Source: Septoria linicola (Eukaryota; Ascomycota; Dothideomycetes; Mycosphaerellales; Mycosphaerellaceae). Taken from it: DNA of 64,000 nucleotides. The translations under genes were made by a program, and so were the position numbers. This document shows positions 23,055 through 34,543 of the stretch, one piece after another; the first letter of the stretch is position 1, and each line of letters opens with the position of its first letter. The stretch is from assembly GCA_024114885.1 (NCBI GenBank), contig CP099427.1:1818501-1882500 (forward strand). The letters run 5' to 3'. The notes below the pieces were generated by a model, which did no database searches, was not told the DNA's origin, and was given only the letters and a program-made list of their open reading frames with translations.

Positions 23055-23974
23055 ATCTCTGCCCTGTGCACGGGAGGTCGACCGTCTGCGGTCTTTGCCA
23101 AAAGCGGGGGACTGAGTGGTACGTTGGAGCTGCGGGCTCCTAAGATCTTCGCATTCTGTGCTGCACAAGTGTATTGATCATCCTTATGTAGGACAACTTG
23201 CCAGAAGTCTGACATCGAACGTGAGTTGTGGCAGGTACAGTGCTGGTACGGCATGAATGGTCTTTTGGCTGAAGAGGTCACATAGATGCATAGTCACACA
23301 GTGGAGTATAACGCAATTTTGCATATTGCGTATCCGCCGATTTATCCGACAGCTACACCATGCCAGCGAGAGCTTTGATGTCTTGTCTGACTCGCATCGT
23401 GGGTCTTGGCGACTGAAGGGCAATCAGCATCAACCTGATTGGACCAATCTGCCAATGCCTAGACAGAATGCGCTGAGAGACCTCGTAAATGCATATTCGC
23501 GTGCTTGCTTCTATGTTCTGAGACGGTGTGTGCTCGGTCAGCACTGTAGCTGTCAAACCGCTAGAACTATGGAACGTCCGGAACAGCCTTGCGGACTCCG
23601 ATGTGATCTCTGCTTGCGCAAGTGCCAGATTCACATGGATTTCGAATCGACATCATCTAACAATCAGGCTCCTGGCCATTTCGTGTATTGACTGCTGCTA
23701 TCATGAGGTTAAGCTTGATCATGGCAGAAAACCTTCGCATCACGCACAGCGAACGCCTTTGCGCGGCGTCGAGACTGGCCAGACTTGTATCGAGAGATCC
23801 CATCTTCATGAGATAGCCCACAAGCATTGTGAATGTGCGAGGTAGCGCTGTAGAGAGGATGTCCTGGTGAATCAGGACTCAGGAGCGATGTGGTGAAGTC
23901 GGCACATTGAAGGGCCGACTTCGGACTGGGTCTTGTTGACCCGGCGACACTTCTCACATTTCAGCAACAATCAA
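23055..23974. other. Intergenic
   Basis: About 0.9 kb between divergent genes (GATA leftward, small basic protein rightward). Only short, unconvincing frames are present. Confidence 0.45.
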
Positions 23975-24346
23975 ATGCCAGATTTGCTTGACGAAGAGCA
24001 GAATTCGGAGCAGGCTTCCACAGAATACGGACAATTGGCACTTCGCCCACGCAGCGACAAAATGGACGACGGACAGCCTCAGCAGGCAGGAGCGACGGAG
24101 AAGGCGGCGAAGAAGAGGAGCCGCAGGCAGAAGAGAGCCGAGCATCCACGTGTGTTCCTGGCCCGCAGACAAGCCGAGAGAGCGGCTGGCCTCGAAACAA
24201 ACAAGAATGCTACGACGACGACGACGACGACGACGATGACGCCTGCAGACTTGACTCCTCAACGGCGTTCGGCGCGCCTGCAGAGGACCAAGACGCAGCA
24301 GGAGCGCGACGAGGAGCTGATCTCGTCCCAGCTCGAGACGGCATGA
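23975..24346 (+). CDS. Small highly charged hypothetical protein
   Basis: Possible 123-residue protein without a recognised family. The start at 23975 follows a pyrimidine/AC-rich leader. The sequence is strongly charged: an acidic first third, then a basic stretch (KAAKKRSRRQKRAEHPRVF), a run of threonines made by a (ACG)n microsatellite near 24211-24236, and an R/Q/E-rich end with RRSARLQRTK that looks like a nuclear/DNA-binding tail. The composition is unlike random DNA of this region, but no homology was recognised and the triplet repeat may vary in length. Treated as a weak gene call. Confidence 0.42.
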   Translation: MPDLLDEEQNSEQASTEYGQLALRPRSDKMDDGQPQQAGATEKAAKKRSRRQKRAEHPRVFLARRQAERAAGLETNKNATTTTTTTTMTPADLTPQRRSARLQRTKTQQERDEELISSQLETA

Positions 24347-25180
24347 GAGTGATGGACCAGAGACGAAACGAGTCCGTCGGTATCAGATATGTCTGGCACA
24401 TTTGCCACTCAGAGATCGGGCGGTGCAGACGTGGCCACTCTTCCTGAGAGACATTATATCCACTATTACTGTGGTCCAACGTGTCTGGGGTGTCCCTCAC
24501 TCTCGTCAAAGCCGGCTCGTGGTCTTCATGCACTGGGCGATGCTCGACAAGCAGCCCGCGATGAGCGTGGGCCAAGGCCGCGAAGAACTCAAGGGACCGT
24601 GGAAGGATCGGCAGCTCAGAGGCATGCTTGCCATTGAAGGACTTCTGCTAAGCTCTGCGAGGAGCTATCGTTGGGAGGCATCCTACCTATTCGAATTACG
24701 TCGCGTCGCTGAATCTGGTGGCCGGTGCTGGTATGAAGGGCGAATCGCTCTTCGGAAAATATGGAAGAGTATTGGTATTCGTTCCAAAAAGGCCATTCCC
24801 TTTTTTGCAAGCTCATACCTACGAACCTGTCTACGATTCATGAGGAGACCTGCTAGCACGTGTATTTGAGAGTAGTCCCTCGAACCAGACCTTTGGGTTC
24901 ATGGAGAGGAGACCCGCGAGATGACAACTACAAATGTGAGATAGTGTCCATCATAGAGGCAAACTTGATTTGTGCCACTCGATTACTCCCAATATGCGTC
25001 CAAATCTCTGTTACCGGCGTGCCGCTGCATTGGGTGTCCCGCAGACACGCACACTATTCTGCCCGACATCGAAAACTCTGTCTCCACCGTGCTTCGTGGC
25101 CAAACACCGCGACGGACAGATCAGCCTTTCCGCGCCCCCAACTTGTGCATAGACTGGGGACGGCATACTACCGTGGCACC
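24347..25180. other. Intergenic
   Basis: A 155-codon stretch on the + strand (24402-24869) has no ATG near its start and no recognised motif. Nothing else was seen. Confidence 0.4.
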
Positions 25181-25552
25181 TTATTTGCCGCTTGGAGGAG
25201 TGTAGGTGGCGTTTCCCCGTCCATTGTTGTAGTAGCTGGAGCCATTGCTGTCTGTTCCGCCATGTTAGAATCATCGGCCCCAGCAGAGCTGACTCAGTCG
25301 TGCCAGACTTACTGGAATAGTAATAGCTGCCATTACTGTTCGAGTAGTGGTACGAGTTACCATTAGCAGCAGATGAGCCATAGTCTCTCGCGCAGTAGTG
25401 GTTGCCCTGCGCAACATCAATATGTGATGCGAAAGATTACCTTGAAGCACCGAATTTACCTGATTGTTTGTACCACTCGAGGTCACCTGGTAGCTGCCAC
25501 TCTTTGACTCTCCCAAGCCGCCTGTGGAACAAGCACCGATCTTGTCAGACAT
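25181..25552 (-). CDS. Small Gly/Ser/Asn/Tyr-rich protein
   Basis: Three short exons (25460-25552, 25313-25406, 25181-25251) join exactly in phase to an 85-residue protein. The first exon encodes a leader with two glycine-rich turns; the second begins GNHYCARDYG; the rest repeats units of the type SNSNGSYYY / YYNNGRGNATYTPPSGK. Small Asn-Gly-Ser-Tyr proteins ending in TYTPPSGK-like tails are common in filamentous ascomycetes, but their function is unknown to me. There is no signal peptide. Donors GTAAAT and GTAAGT and acceptors CGCAG and AACAG are good fungal sites. The gene is convincing because both introns remove stops and leave the repeat in register. Confidence 0.75.
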
Positions 25553-25823
25553 GTTCGGTTCCTGGCTGGTTGTGATTGAGAGGGTTGAGGTGGAAACAGC
25601 GACCCGAGTAGAGCGACTACCCAGACTTTATAGACTCCAGTGAGCTTGTTTGTCAAGCTTCAAGAAAGTGCCGGCAGCTTCCAGCTACTGCGGAGTCATC
25701 TACCAGCATAGCTATGCTTGGCAGAGAAGAACCATGACGAAAGCTAGGAATACCTGGCCAGTTTGTGTGCCGGGTAGCTGCGTTCTCGAACATTGGCTAA
25801 CAGCTTCACGATCACCTCCACCC

Positions 25824-27721
25824 TCAGATGAGCCACCGTCGCCACCATGAGTCTCGAAATCCCTCTTCGAGAATCGCCATCTGCTTCGCTTCTGACCTTT
25901 CCTGCTCGATCAAGTATATCTCAGAAAGATCCGTGTCCGACAGAGAGACCGGCTTCGCTCGGAAGAAGAATAGACTTACCATCCAGAGCGCTACAATCTG
26001 TCGGTTAATCTGCGGTACTAAGAGTCGAAGCGCCAACTCACAGATAAATATTGCTATGTCGATGTAATACGTCAAGCAGCTGGAAACGTCCCATCTGCCA
26101 GAAAAGAAGCCGCTGTATCCGGACGTGAGAATGACCACGACCAACGCGACTAGTGTTGTCCAGGCTGCGTATGGCTGAAGCGGACTCTTGTAAGGCAAGC
26201 CTGTACCACTAATCAGTGTTGCCACGAAGTTCCAAGTGAGCTTGATGCTTACCATCACGATCAGTGCCCTGGGCTCTCATGCCATAGAAGAATCTCAGGT
26301 AAGTCACGCAGATGATCAACCAGCCGATCAGTCCGGCGATCGTCGTGATGTTGACGAACCAACCAAACACGACACCACTACTGCTGCCAAGTGCCAGATA
26401 CACAAGAGGAGTGAAGATGAGGCTCGCAGAGACTGCAAGATAAGGCGTGCCAAATCGATTCGTCCTCAAGAACCAGGCCGGTGCTTGTCCTTCTTCAGCC
26501 AGGCCGATCAATGTTCGTGAGGCTAGAAACACGCATGAGCTGCCACAGCTGAATGCGCTCGTGCAGACAATGGCATTGATGATGCTGGGCAAGACCTTGA
26601 TACCAGGAAAGCGATCACGAAGGGACTCTGCTCTGCTGTACCGTTCGATATGCCGAGGTTCGGATCGTTGGATGGAACCAGCAGACCCACGACAAAGATC
26701 GACAAAACATAGAATATCATGACTCGCCAAAATGTCATCCTCACAGCATTGGGGATGACTTTTCTCGGATTTTGGGTCTCGGCGCCAGCAAGAGCGATAA
26801 CCTGCACGTTGGCGTAGCTGTACGCGGCACTAATCAAAGTGCTCCAGAAGCCCAGGAACTTGCCCGTGTTTCCGGGGTCGAGATATGCAGCGAAAGGCCC
26901 GGGCGACTTCCAGTATCTGAAGCCAGTTCGATCTTGGTCTGGCCCACCTCCGAGATCTACCACAATACCAGCAATGATCAAGCCGATGATCAAGGAGATC
27001 TTCAGAACTGCGAAGAAGACTTCATTCTCGCCATATACCTTGACCGGGCTGAAGTTGAGCGCCATGATTACGACAATGAAGATCGAGAACCACACTGCTG
27101 GGCTGATCGATGTGTTCCAGAAGTTAATGACTGCTCAGATGTCAGTATTCCGATCATCTGAAACGAGAAAGCTTCTCCAACCTGTTGCAGCGGCTGAGAT
27201 CTCTGCGGGTGCAGTGATCGCCATGGTGTACCAAAAGTTCTTGGACACTGATTAGCTTAATGCTACGATTCAGCGTCTTCCAAGTTCTCACCCATCCCGT
27301 AGCAGTGCCCAGTGCCGGCTGCACGAACATTGTCGCATGTCACACGAAGCCACCAGTCACCGGCATGAAGGCAGAAATATCGCCCGTCATCAGAGCCACG
27401 GCCCATGTGATGAGGCCCATCACGATGTAGCCGAACAATGCGCCTACAGGACCTCCCGTAGCAATGGCATTGCCTGGTGCGAGAAAGAGCCCGGTGCCCT
27501 AACGACACTGTCAGTACCTCGTACAGCCAGCGAATGGTTGGAGCTCTGCCGCTCACGATCGTGCCGGCGATGGCAATCATGTTGATATGCCGTCGCTTCA
27601 GGTCGCGCCTGAGACCGTTGTCATGATGTCTCGTGGACACTGGGAGAACCTCTCCTCTCTCCACTTTGTCGTCGTTGGCTTGTATGTCCATCGCTGGCGA
27701 TTTGCTTGGAAGGCTCTCCAT
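25824..27721 (-). pseudogene. Amino-acid permease pseudogene
   Basis: Remnant of an amino-acid/polyamine permease (APC superfamily, yeast AAT-type, 12 helices, plasma membrane). The N-terminus has LRRDLKRRHINMIAIAGTI, spliced to GTGLFLAPGNAIATGGPVGA, then the block ITWAVALMTGDISAFMPVTGG. The middle has NFWYTMAITAPAEISAA, KVYGENEVFFA and SYANVQVIALAGAE; the end has GIKVLPSIINA, the family's RTLIGLAEEGQAP, and FGWFVNITTIAGLIGW. Introns splice in phase, yet two lesions remain: an in-frame TGA at 27340-27342, just after MPVTGGFV, and a small deletion with frameshift near 26630-26650, before GIKVLPS. Its start lies 277 bp from that of the divergent TIGR04076 gene. Very probably non-functional. Confidence 0.88.
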
Positions 27722-27998
27722 GATTTGGAGTTGCAGAATGTGATGCCAGCTCTCACGTTCGCGGATACGATCAAAGCTCAGACAAACAGACTGTTGGCGG
27801 CATGGCTCTTTACACCGTTATCATTACCATCTTAGTCGTGGAGTGTCGCGTACGAAGCTAGATCATGCCGATAAAGGATGAAGACGCCGGCCGGTGTTCA
27901 AGTTGGCCGAACACTGCCCGTGCCGGCGAGATATCAGAATGGCTTATCGCCGTTGAGATTGATCAGGCTCATCGATGGTACTGTGAAATCGACACAAG

Positions 27999-28437
27999 AT
28001 GGATGATAGCTTCGAGTTGCACGATCTCAAGGTGGAAGTGGTATGCCCGGCTGGAGCAAAGATCTATTGCGGTGCGAAAGAGGGTGATTACTTCTTTCTT
28101 CGAGGAGAGATACTGCATTTACCTAAAGGACAAGGATTCAGCATCTACAGTTTGTGTAAGTGGCCGCAGGAGCACGCGAATCCGATGTATTGAACAAGTG
28201 GTCGAACAGCAGCAGTATTGCCACTCCTAGCTGCAAAGCAAAGAACATCGCATCCGAATGACTGGGTATGTACAGTGTGGTGTCACATTGGAAGATCGCT
28301 AACACAACTCATAGATGAGTACCGATGCTCTTATTGCCTGCCCAGACCCGAATTGCAAGTCTCAGCTGCAAATCAGCAGAGTTGGGACTCGAAAGTTCAA
28401 CCACAGCGAGACTACTGCGGTGCCACTGGTCAGTTGA
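27999..28437 (+). CDS. TIGR04076-family protein
   Basis: Small protein of 111 residues matching the TIGR04076 family (unknown function; bacteria, archaea and fungi). Three exons in phase: 27999-28155, 28210-28265, 28315-28437. Exon 1 has the family core DLKVEVV...KIYCGAKEGDYF, LRGEILHLPKGQGFSIYSL; exon 2 has VLPLLAAKQR and HPNDW; exon 3 has the C-terminal ACPDPNCKS motif with two cysteines four apart, followed by TRKFNH. All hallmark segments appear in order, and splicing removes two stops, which supports the model strongly. It shares a 277-bp upstream region with the permease pseudogene. Biochemical role is not known. Confidence 0.9.
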
Positions 28438-28487
28438 GTGCATACCTCGATAGCAATAGCTGGTAGTGAAGAGCCGAGCGTGACGAT

Positions 28488-31128
28488 TCATGGTTCCAAA
28501 CACACAGTCACGCGATTCTCGCGCTGTATGTCTAGTGCCGGGAAACCAGCCATAAAAGTGTAGTTGCCCTGAACGAGCGACCAGTCGTCCTTGTCCTCGA
28601 GCCATATACGCAAGTTCTCCAGTGACACCTCAAATACGATCTCACTGGCTTCTCCAGGCTCCAGGTAGATCTTCTCGAATGCTCTCAGTAGCTTGGGTGG
28701 TTCTTGTGCGGCTTGCGGGTACGCAACGTACAATTGTACGACTTCTGCAACTGCGCAAGGGCCGGTGTTCTCCAAGATAGTCGCGCAAATAACGCGAGCA
28801 TCAACCTGTTGGAGACCGCAGTGCAAAGCCTTAGGGTCGAAAGTAGAGTACGTGAGGCCGTGACCGAATGCAAAAAGCGGCTCGATCCCGTGCTTATCGT
28901 ACCACTGGTAGCCAACGTAGAGCCCTTCATCGTATGGTACTACCAAGTCAGATGTGATCTTGATCGTGTCTTCCAATGACTTTGGAAACGTGAGTGGCAG
29001 CTTCCCGCTTGGTTATATGTCTCCAAATAGCAGTCTCTCGAGCGCCAAGCCCATTTGTTGGCCACCATATCAGGCTTCGAGCACTGCATCGACTTCATCA
29101 ATCCACGGCATCAGGACAGCAGAGTTGGTGTTCAGCACAACCAGTGTGTTGTTGGACCTTGCGGCGAGTCGAAGTATCAGATCATCCTGATCGCCAAGTA
29201 AGGAGAGTCCAAGGCTGCTATCGGCACTTTCTGACAGCCTGTCAGATGCGAAGATGACGCTCAGATCAGCTTCTTCCGCAAGCTCGTTGGCGTGACGGTC
29301 ACGTTCCAGGTCTCCAGGATCGACACCCAATGATACACCGTATGCACCAGTGGACAGAGAGTAACCCATGGAGTACTTGAGCTTGAGGCTGATATGTTCG
29401 CCAGCACTGAGCCACGCAACCCCTTGCACAGTATTCCCGAAGTTGGCCTTGGACATGTTTGCAACAACTTTGCCACCAAGAAATAGCATTGCATCGCCTT
29501 GGCCGGTCAGCGAGAAGTGGTACATGCCAGTTGTTTCTGCCATGAAAGTGCCCTCGTAGATGCAGGAGAACACTTGCGGCCAAGATTGCCACAGATTAGC
29601 CGGATAGGTCGCAGCCGTGATGCTCAGTACGGAAAAAGAACTGTTGACAGGACCATACCAGTCAGTAGTTGTGTAGTAGCTCACGTTGAGACCGCCGCCC
29701 AGGAACATGCTGGATGGCGCCGTTGCAAACTCTGCTGTGCCTGGATATGCCTCCGAATAGACTACCTCGATACCAGCTTGTGCCCCGCGTCGCCTTAGAG
29801 CGTCTAGTGGTGATTGAAAGACCAATGTTGAATCAATGACGAATCCTCCGTGGTTCTCATTACTTGACTCTGGTTCGTGCCATCTACACCAAATATTGCG
29901 ATCTTCTTGTATTACTCGACGGAGAAGGGCAGCATGCATTTCTCATTTTTCAATAAGACGGCTCCTTCTTCGGTCATGTGTTGGGCAAGGTCAAGGTGAT
30001 CTTGGGTCCGAGCATATGATTCCGCCGTTCCATTCACAGGATTATCCACCATTCCGAGCTTGAACATGTAGCGCCAAAGTCTTGTAACCATGTTATCGAT
30101 TCGAGACATCGATACACTACCATTAGTGATGGCTTCCACTAGGAGATCTCCGTAGTAAGCAGGGAAGCCGTAACTGTCCTCGAGCGAGCCTCCAGGCATG
30201 CTGATGTCAAGTCCAGACATGACGGCTGAGACTGTGCTACGCGTACTGAAATACCAGTCTGCAACTACGAAGCCTTCAAGACCCCAATCCTGTCGTAACG
30301 TCTTGTTCAGAAGCCAGTCATTCTCGCAGGTGAATTGTCCGTTAAGCATATTGTACGAGCACATGACGGACGCTACGTCTGCTTCCTGCACAGCTGCCTT
30401 GAATCCTGGCAGGTACAGCTCATGGAGTGCTCGTGTATCAACATGGATGTCGACAGTCTTCCATTCTGGGTCAAGCCCGAAGCGATTAGTATCCTGATTG
30501 TAGGCGGCGTAATGCTTGACCGAAGCCAACGCACCCTCACTCTGAACTCCCGACACACCGGCAACGACCATTCTCGTAGTCAGCCACGGGTCTTCCGAGA
30601 ATGTCTCTGCCGCACGAGCCCACAGAAGTGACCTCAGTATATTGATTGTGGGTGAGAGGACTACGTTACGACCTTTGGCCATATGCTCCTGAGCCAAAGC
30701 TTGGCCATAGGCGTATTAAAGCGTCGTGTTCCAGGAAGCTGCAGCTGCTACAGGTGCTGGAAGGTAGTCACATTGTTCAATGAGTTGCCCACCCCTGACA
30801 GCGTTAGTATGTCTACTGCATCGAAAGGAGATATTGTGATGTACCAGCAGGCCCGTCGCCCATGCAGATCGATGGCACACCGAGTGTTTCATTGCCGCTG
30901 ATGTGTCCGATACAAGATTTCACGCCCGTTCCGTTGTCATCGAGCTCAGTGTCTCCTTGTACCATGGCGAACTTCTGTATAAGATTGAGCTGACTCAAGA
31001 ACAGCTCTAATCGGTGTTCGACTGCCAAGGAAGTGTTCAGCCAAGGTCGGTCAAGCATGAGCTCAGCTGATGTATGACATGCTGTCCAGAGCGCAGCCAA
31101 CGCCCAACGTCCTTGTTTTGGATATCAT
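28488..31128 (-). pseudogene. GH3 beta-glucosidase (PA14-containing) pseudogene
   Basis: Remnant of a secreted GH3 beta-glucosidase. Order of domains: a signal-peptide-like start at 31128; the GH3 N-terminal barrel with GHISGNETLGVPSICMGDGP, SEGALASVKHYAAYNQ and the nucleophile segment GFVVADWYF; the second GH3 domain; a PA14 insert near 29300-29640 (GTFMAETTGMYHFSLTGQG); and a C-terminal fibronectin-III-like domain (VAEVVQLYVAYP). Lesions on the minus strand: frameshifts near 31105, 30750 and 29890, and in-frame stops TAA 30716-30718, TAA 29912-29914, TGA 29070-29072 and TAA 29013-29015. One intron (about 30797-30845) fits. With seven breaks this is the most decayed gene of the window, though every domain is still readable. 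Confidence 0.92.
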
Positions 31129-32013
31129 GTTCTGGCCAATTCTCAAATGAGAAGTGCGCTATACCAATGACGTCTTTTTCGAGATCATGTACTGCACAGT
31201 GATGATGTAGGCTGTGATTTATCTTGCGCTGCAGTCTGATCGTGGACAGCGCGAGACGAAGGTCAAGCCGCTTTAGGAGCCTGAATGAATGCCGGTGCTA
31301 GGTGACAGTGGCCGGCGGATACCCTGCAGCAATTAGGCGATGTGAGACGATCGGCTTGACCGACGGCATTGTAGTTGGCCGTGCTAATCTTTCATCTTGG
31401 TAGACGAAAGTGGTCGTGGCTCCGTCAAATGGCTATGTCAGCCCTTGGCAGGATCGAGCAGAAACATGCCATCTGTGATATTGAAACCGGCTGTGGCGAA
31501 GACGTTGGCCCATGTCTCGTTGTCAAAGAGTCCCGAGGCCGGTGTGCAGGAGCCCTCTGGTCCACCACACAGGCCATCGTGCAATGTACTGGAACCAAGG
31601 CATTCTTCACTATCATCCTCTGGAGCTGTACGATTATCGACTATGTTCGAGCTCCTGATGGCGTTGTGCTCGGTGGTCAGCTGTTGAGCCGAGGTCCTCA
31701 CTGGTGTGTCAACAACTTCAAGATCACTCGGCCGGGTAGAGTGCAACATCTGGACGAGATCGGCAATGAAGACGCCCTGCAAAGCACAGGCACTGTTCGA
31801 AGGCGCAGCCTGAGCATTGAGCGCCGTCAGTAAATCATGTAGGGCGGAAACGCTCGTAGACTGTAGTTCCACGTGCACTGACGGGGAAACAGAAAGTAAC
31901 AGCTGTCACGAGACTATTAGCTCCGGCGGGCTGTTGGTACAGCGAATGACCGGAGATGGACAATTTGTCTTCACAGAGGACCTCTCACATTCGGAACTTG
32001 ACATGAGCATCCC
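31129..32013. other. Intergenic with an unassigned open frame
   Basis: On the minus strand, 31438-31878 is open for about 146 codons without an ATG at its head and ends in a protein-like segment (DNETWANVFATAGFN). It may be the last exon of a lost gene. No family was recognised. Confidence 0.35.
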
Positions 32014-32631
32014 ATGCCCATCCTGAGAGTCAACGGAAGCCGCAAGATGGATCAATCAAGCAAACAAGAGAGCAAGATGGCGCATGTCAATCTCATGACT
32101 GACACCATCGTTGCGAATCTGTCTGAACATGGGTTGAGATCCGTACTACGCGCCATGTTGGCTACCGATCCATCTATCACGAAGACATTGGAGCAACGCA
32201 CGAAAATATACCTCGCGAAGTATTGGAAGGACCCGACGGGACCCCTGTTCACGAGCCATGGAGATGGTGTCACTTCAGTGTTTCGAGAATGGCAAGCCAA
32301 GTTGCGCGTTATGTTGGGGTGTGGTAGAGCCTTTGAGAGTCTTGCAACCTTGACATCTATCGTGAAGCAGACTTCGCTTTCCAGCATATCTGTCACAAAG
32401 AGTGATACGCAGGAGGAAATATTGTCTAGTGAGGATGGAGACATCATCCAGGCTCTGACTGCTGTTCAGAAGACTCTTCTGACTCCTTCAGGCTCTCGCA
32501 TGCTGGACGAACAGGAGGAAGCAATAGTGTCAGAGCTGTACCACAGTCTGATGGAAGGCCAGCGACTTGGAGGGCCTGATTGTTCCTACCCTTTCGCTAG
32601 GAGTCTAGCCGTCTTGCAGGCTTCAGATTAA
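32014..32631 (+). CDS. Hypothetical protein
   Basis: Open frame of 205 residues beginning at ATG 32014; further in-frame ATGs at 32047 and 32080 are alternatives. The sequence is soluble, alpha-helical in look and well mixed, with NLSEHGLRSVLRAMLATDP near the start, GCGRAFESLATLTSIV in the middle and EEAIVSELYHSLMEGQRLG followed by YPFARSLAVLQ at the end. No catalytic motif, signal peptide or membrane segment is seen. It lies directly upstream of the aldo/keto reductase remnant on the same strand (75 bp apart) and may have belonged to the same small metabolic cluster. Family unknown to me. Confidence 0.65.
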   Translation: MPILRVNGSRKMDQSSKQESKMAHVNLMTDTIVANLSEHGLRSVLRAMLATDPSITKTLEQRTKIYLAKYWKDPTGPLFTSHGDGVTSVFREWQAKLRVMLGCGRAFESLATLTSIVKQTSLSSISVTKSDTQEEILSSEDGDIIQALTAVQKTLLTPSGSRMLDEQEEAIVSELYHSLMEGQRLGGPDCSYPFARSLAVLQASD

Positions 32632-32705
32632 TACCTCAATCGCAGGACACGTCATGCGGCCAATCTCAGGCCCAGAGACTGACGACTCTAGGACCTCTTC
32701 CCGAG

Positions 32706-33692
32706 ATGGTAGAAACCTTCCTTCTGGACAATGAACACATCTCCCGTCTGTTCTCTGGTCTATGGCAACTATCTAGCCCCTCATGGGGCACAGCATCAAT
32801 GTCCCAAATCGAGCCGCAGTTCTCGCGCTACGCTTCTCTCGGCTTCACAGCCTACGACATGGCAGACCACTACGGTGATGCCGAACTTGTTTTCGGAAGA
32901 TTCAGGTCCAGCTGCTCTGATCCGAAATCTCTCTTTGGTGCAACAAAGTACTGCATCTTCACGCCTACGACAATCAGCAAAGAAGTAGTCGCAGCAAATG
33001 TGACAGAGCGCTGTCAAAGAATGTCAGCAGACTACATCGATCTCCTGCAATTCCATTGGCAAGACTACAGCGACCCGCAGTACCTAAGCGCTCTCCAACA
33101 TCTGCAAGATGATCCTCGAGTACGTTCATTGGGGCTATGCAACTTCGACACAGAACATATGTGCAAAATTCTTTCGGCTGGAATCCAGATCGCGACGAAT
33201 CAAGTTCAATTCTCACTCATAGACTCCCGGCCTCTGATCTCTATGGCCGAGGTTTGTCAAAAGCACGACATCAAACTCCTCACATATGGGCCTCTCCTAG
33301 GTGGCTTCTTGTCCGCAAAGTGGCTTCGTCAACCAGAGCCACGTCTGTTTGCCGATGCCATGACGCCGAGTCAGAGGAAGTACTACGACATGATTCTGAC
33401 CTGGGGCTCTTGGGAGCTCTTCCAGGAACTACTAGAGATTCTCGAGAAGATAGCAGAGAAACATGGGTCCAGTGTGAGCAATGTCGCCACAAGGTGGGTG
33501 CTGGATTTTGAGTTTGTAGGTGCTGTGATTATTGGAACATAATGGGGCGTCAGTGATAATGCGGATGAGAACTTGAAAGTGTACGCTGTGAGACTGAACG
33601 AGGAGGATAAGCAGGGCATCGAGAGTGTGTTGAGGAGGAGCAGGAGGGATGAAATGGTGAAGATCCTGGGTGATTGCGGAGGAGAGTATCGC
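32706..33692 (+). pseudogene. Aldo/keto reductase with premature stop
   Basis: Aldo/keto reductase frame of about 328 codons. The TIM-barrel landmarks are present: GLWQLSSPSWG, the catalytic-tyrosine segment AYDMADHYGDAE, RMSADYIDLLQFHW with the active-site His, GLCNFDTEHM, NQVQFSLIDSRP and LLTYGPLLGGFL. An in-frame TAA at 33540-33542 follows GAVIIGT, exactly where the NADP-binding loop begins. The same frame then continues for 49 codons with the normal ending (DNADENLKVY, LNEEDKQGIESVL). Loss of this loop should abolish cofactor binding, so the gene is probably dead or recently inactivated. The N-terminal 278 residues are intact. Confidence 0.87.
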
Positions 33693-34543
33693 TGAACATG
33701 GCACTTCAGATTCGTGGCCAGCGACATTACTTGAGACGCATCGAGGACTTAGAGGACTGTACTATCTCGACCCCGAAATCTGTCAGCTGGATTGTCGCTG
33801 CTCCTGTATCCTTGAGGCGGACTCTGCTTCTGCGAGGCTTCAATGCCGTAATCATACGATGTTTGCATCTCAGTTTCATTGCGTGATCTCGGCCGAGCTC
33901 ATCATTGCTTCTCTGTAGCACATCATCACACTTTGATCAGCATCTTTTGCACAACCTTTCAGATGCCTACAGTGCAACAGTATGCATCAACATCCTGCCT
34001 AATGCTTCGTGCAGTACATGCGAAGATAGGTTTACAAAGCTTAGCTGCAAGCCACCGTCCTGAGCGTCGACTAGCGTGATTTACTAAGCAATCGAACCAT
34101 GAAGGATCACACTCATATGTCCAAGTCGAACGATTGTGATCCTCTGCCTAAAGTATTGTATGCTTCTCGACGCGTCCTTGCAGAGCAAAGCCCTCTTGCT
34201 GGCCGAAACTGGTTCCCTGCCGTAGCAGCTCGCGATTTCCCAGAGATGGCGAATAGCCACCAACACATCTGCCGAACGAGGCAGAAAGCCTCGTACTTCG
34301 CAGGCAGAAGTCGCCATTTACAGAGTCCGAATGTCCATACTCAAGGCCACTCTGCTATCGCCGAACTCCATAGCCGCGTTGTGGTATGGTCGTCAGTCAG
34401 CATTCTATCTTGACTCAGCAGCTACTGCCTACCCATCGCATATGTATATAATGTGATTCCTTCTCTGATCTATTCGTCCCACATCACCACCACAAGCTCT
34501 CCGGATGTACCATCTTAGCACAAACCATCCGCTTCATCAAACC
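33693..34543. other. Intergenic
   Basis: About 850 bp between the reductase and methyltransferase remnants. A TATA-like ATGTATATAATG lies near 34440-34452, about 95 bp before the methyltransferase start. No coding feature was recognised. Confidence 0.45.

Noticed and set aside
24402..24869. 155-codon plus-strand ORF
   Set aside because: It lacks an ATG at its start and shows no family motif; evidence is not enough for a gene call.
13198..31128. Sequencing error as the explanation of all broken frames
   Set aside because: Only the 17-base G run is a typical error site. Substitution stops and a duplication are not homopolymer errors, and many long frames nearby are clean. It cannot be fully excluded without reads.
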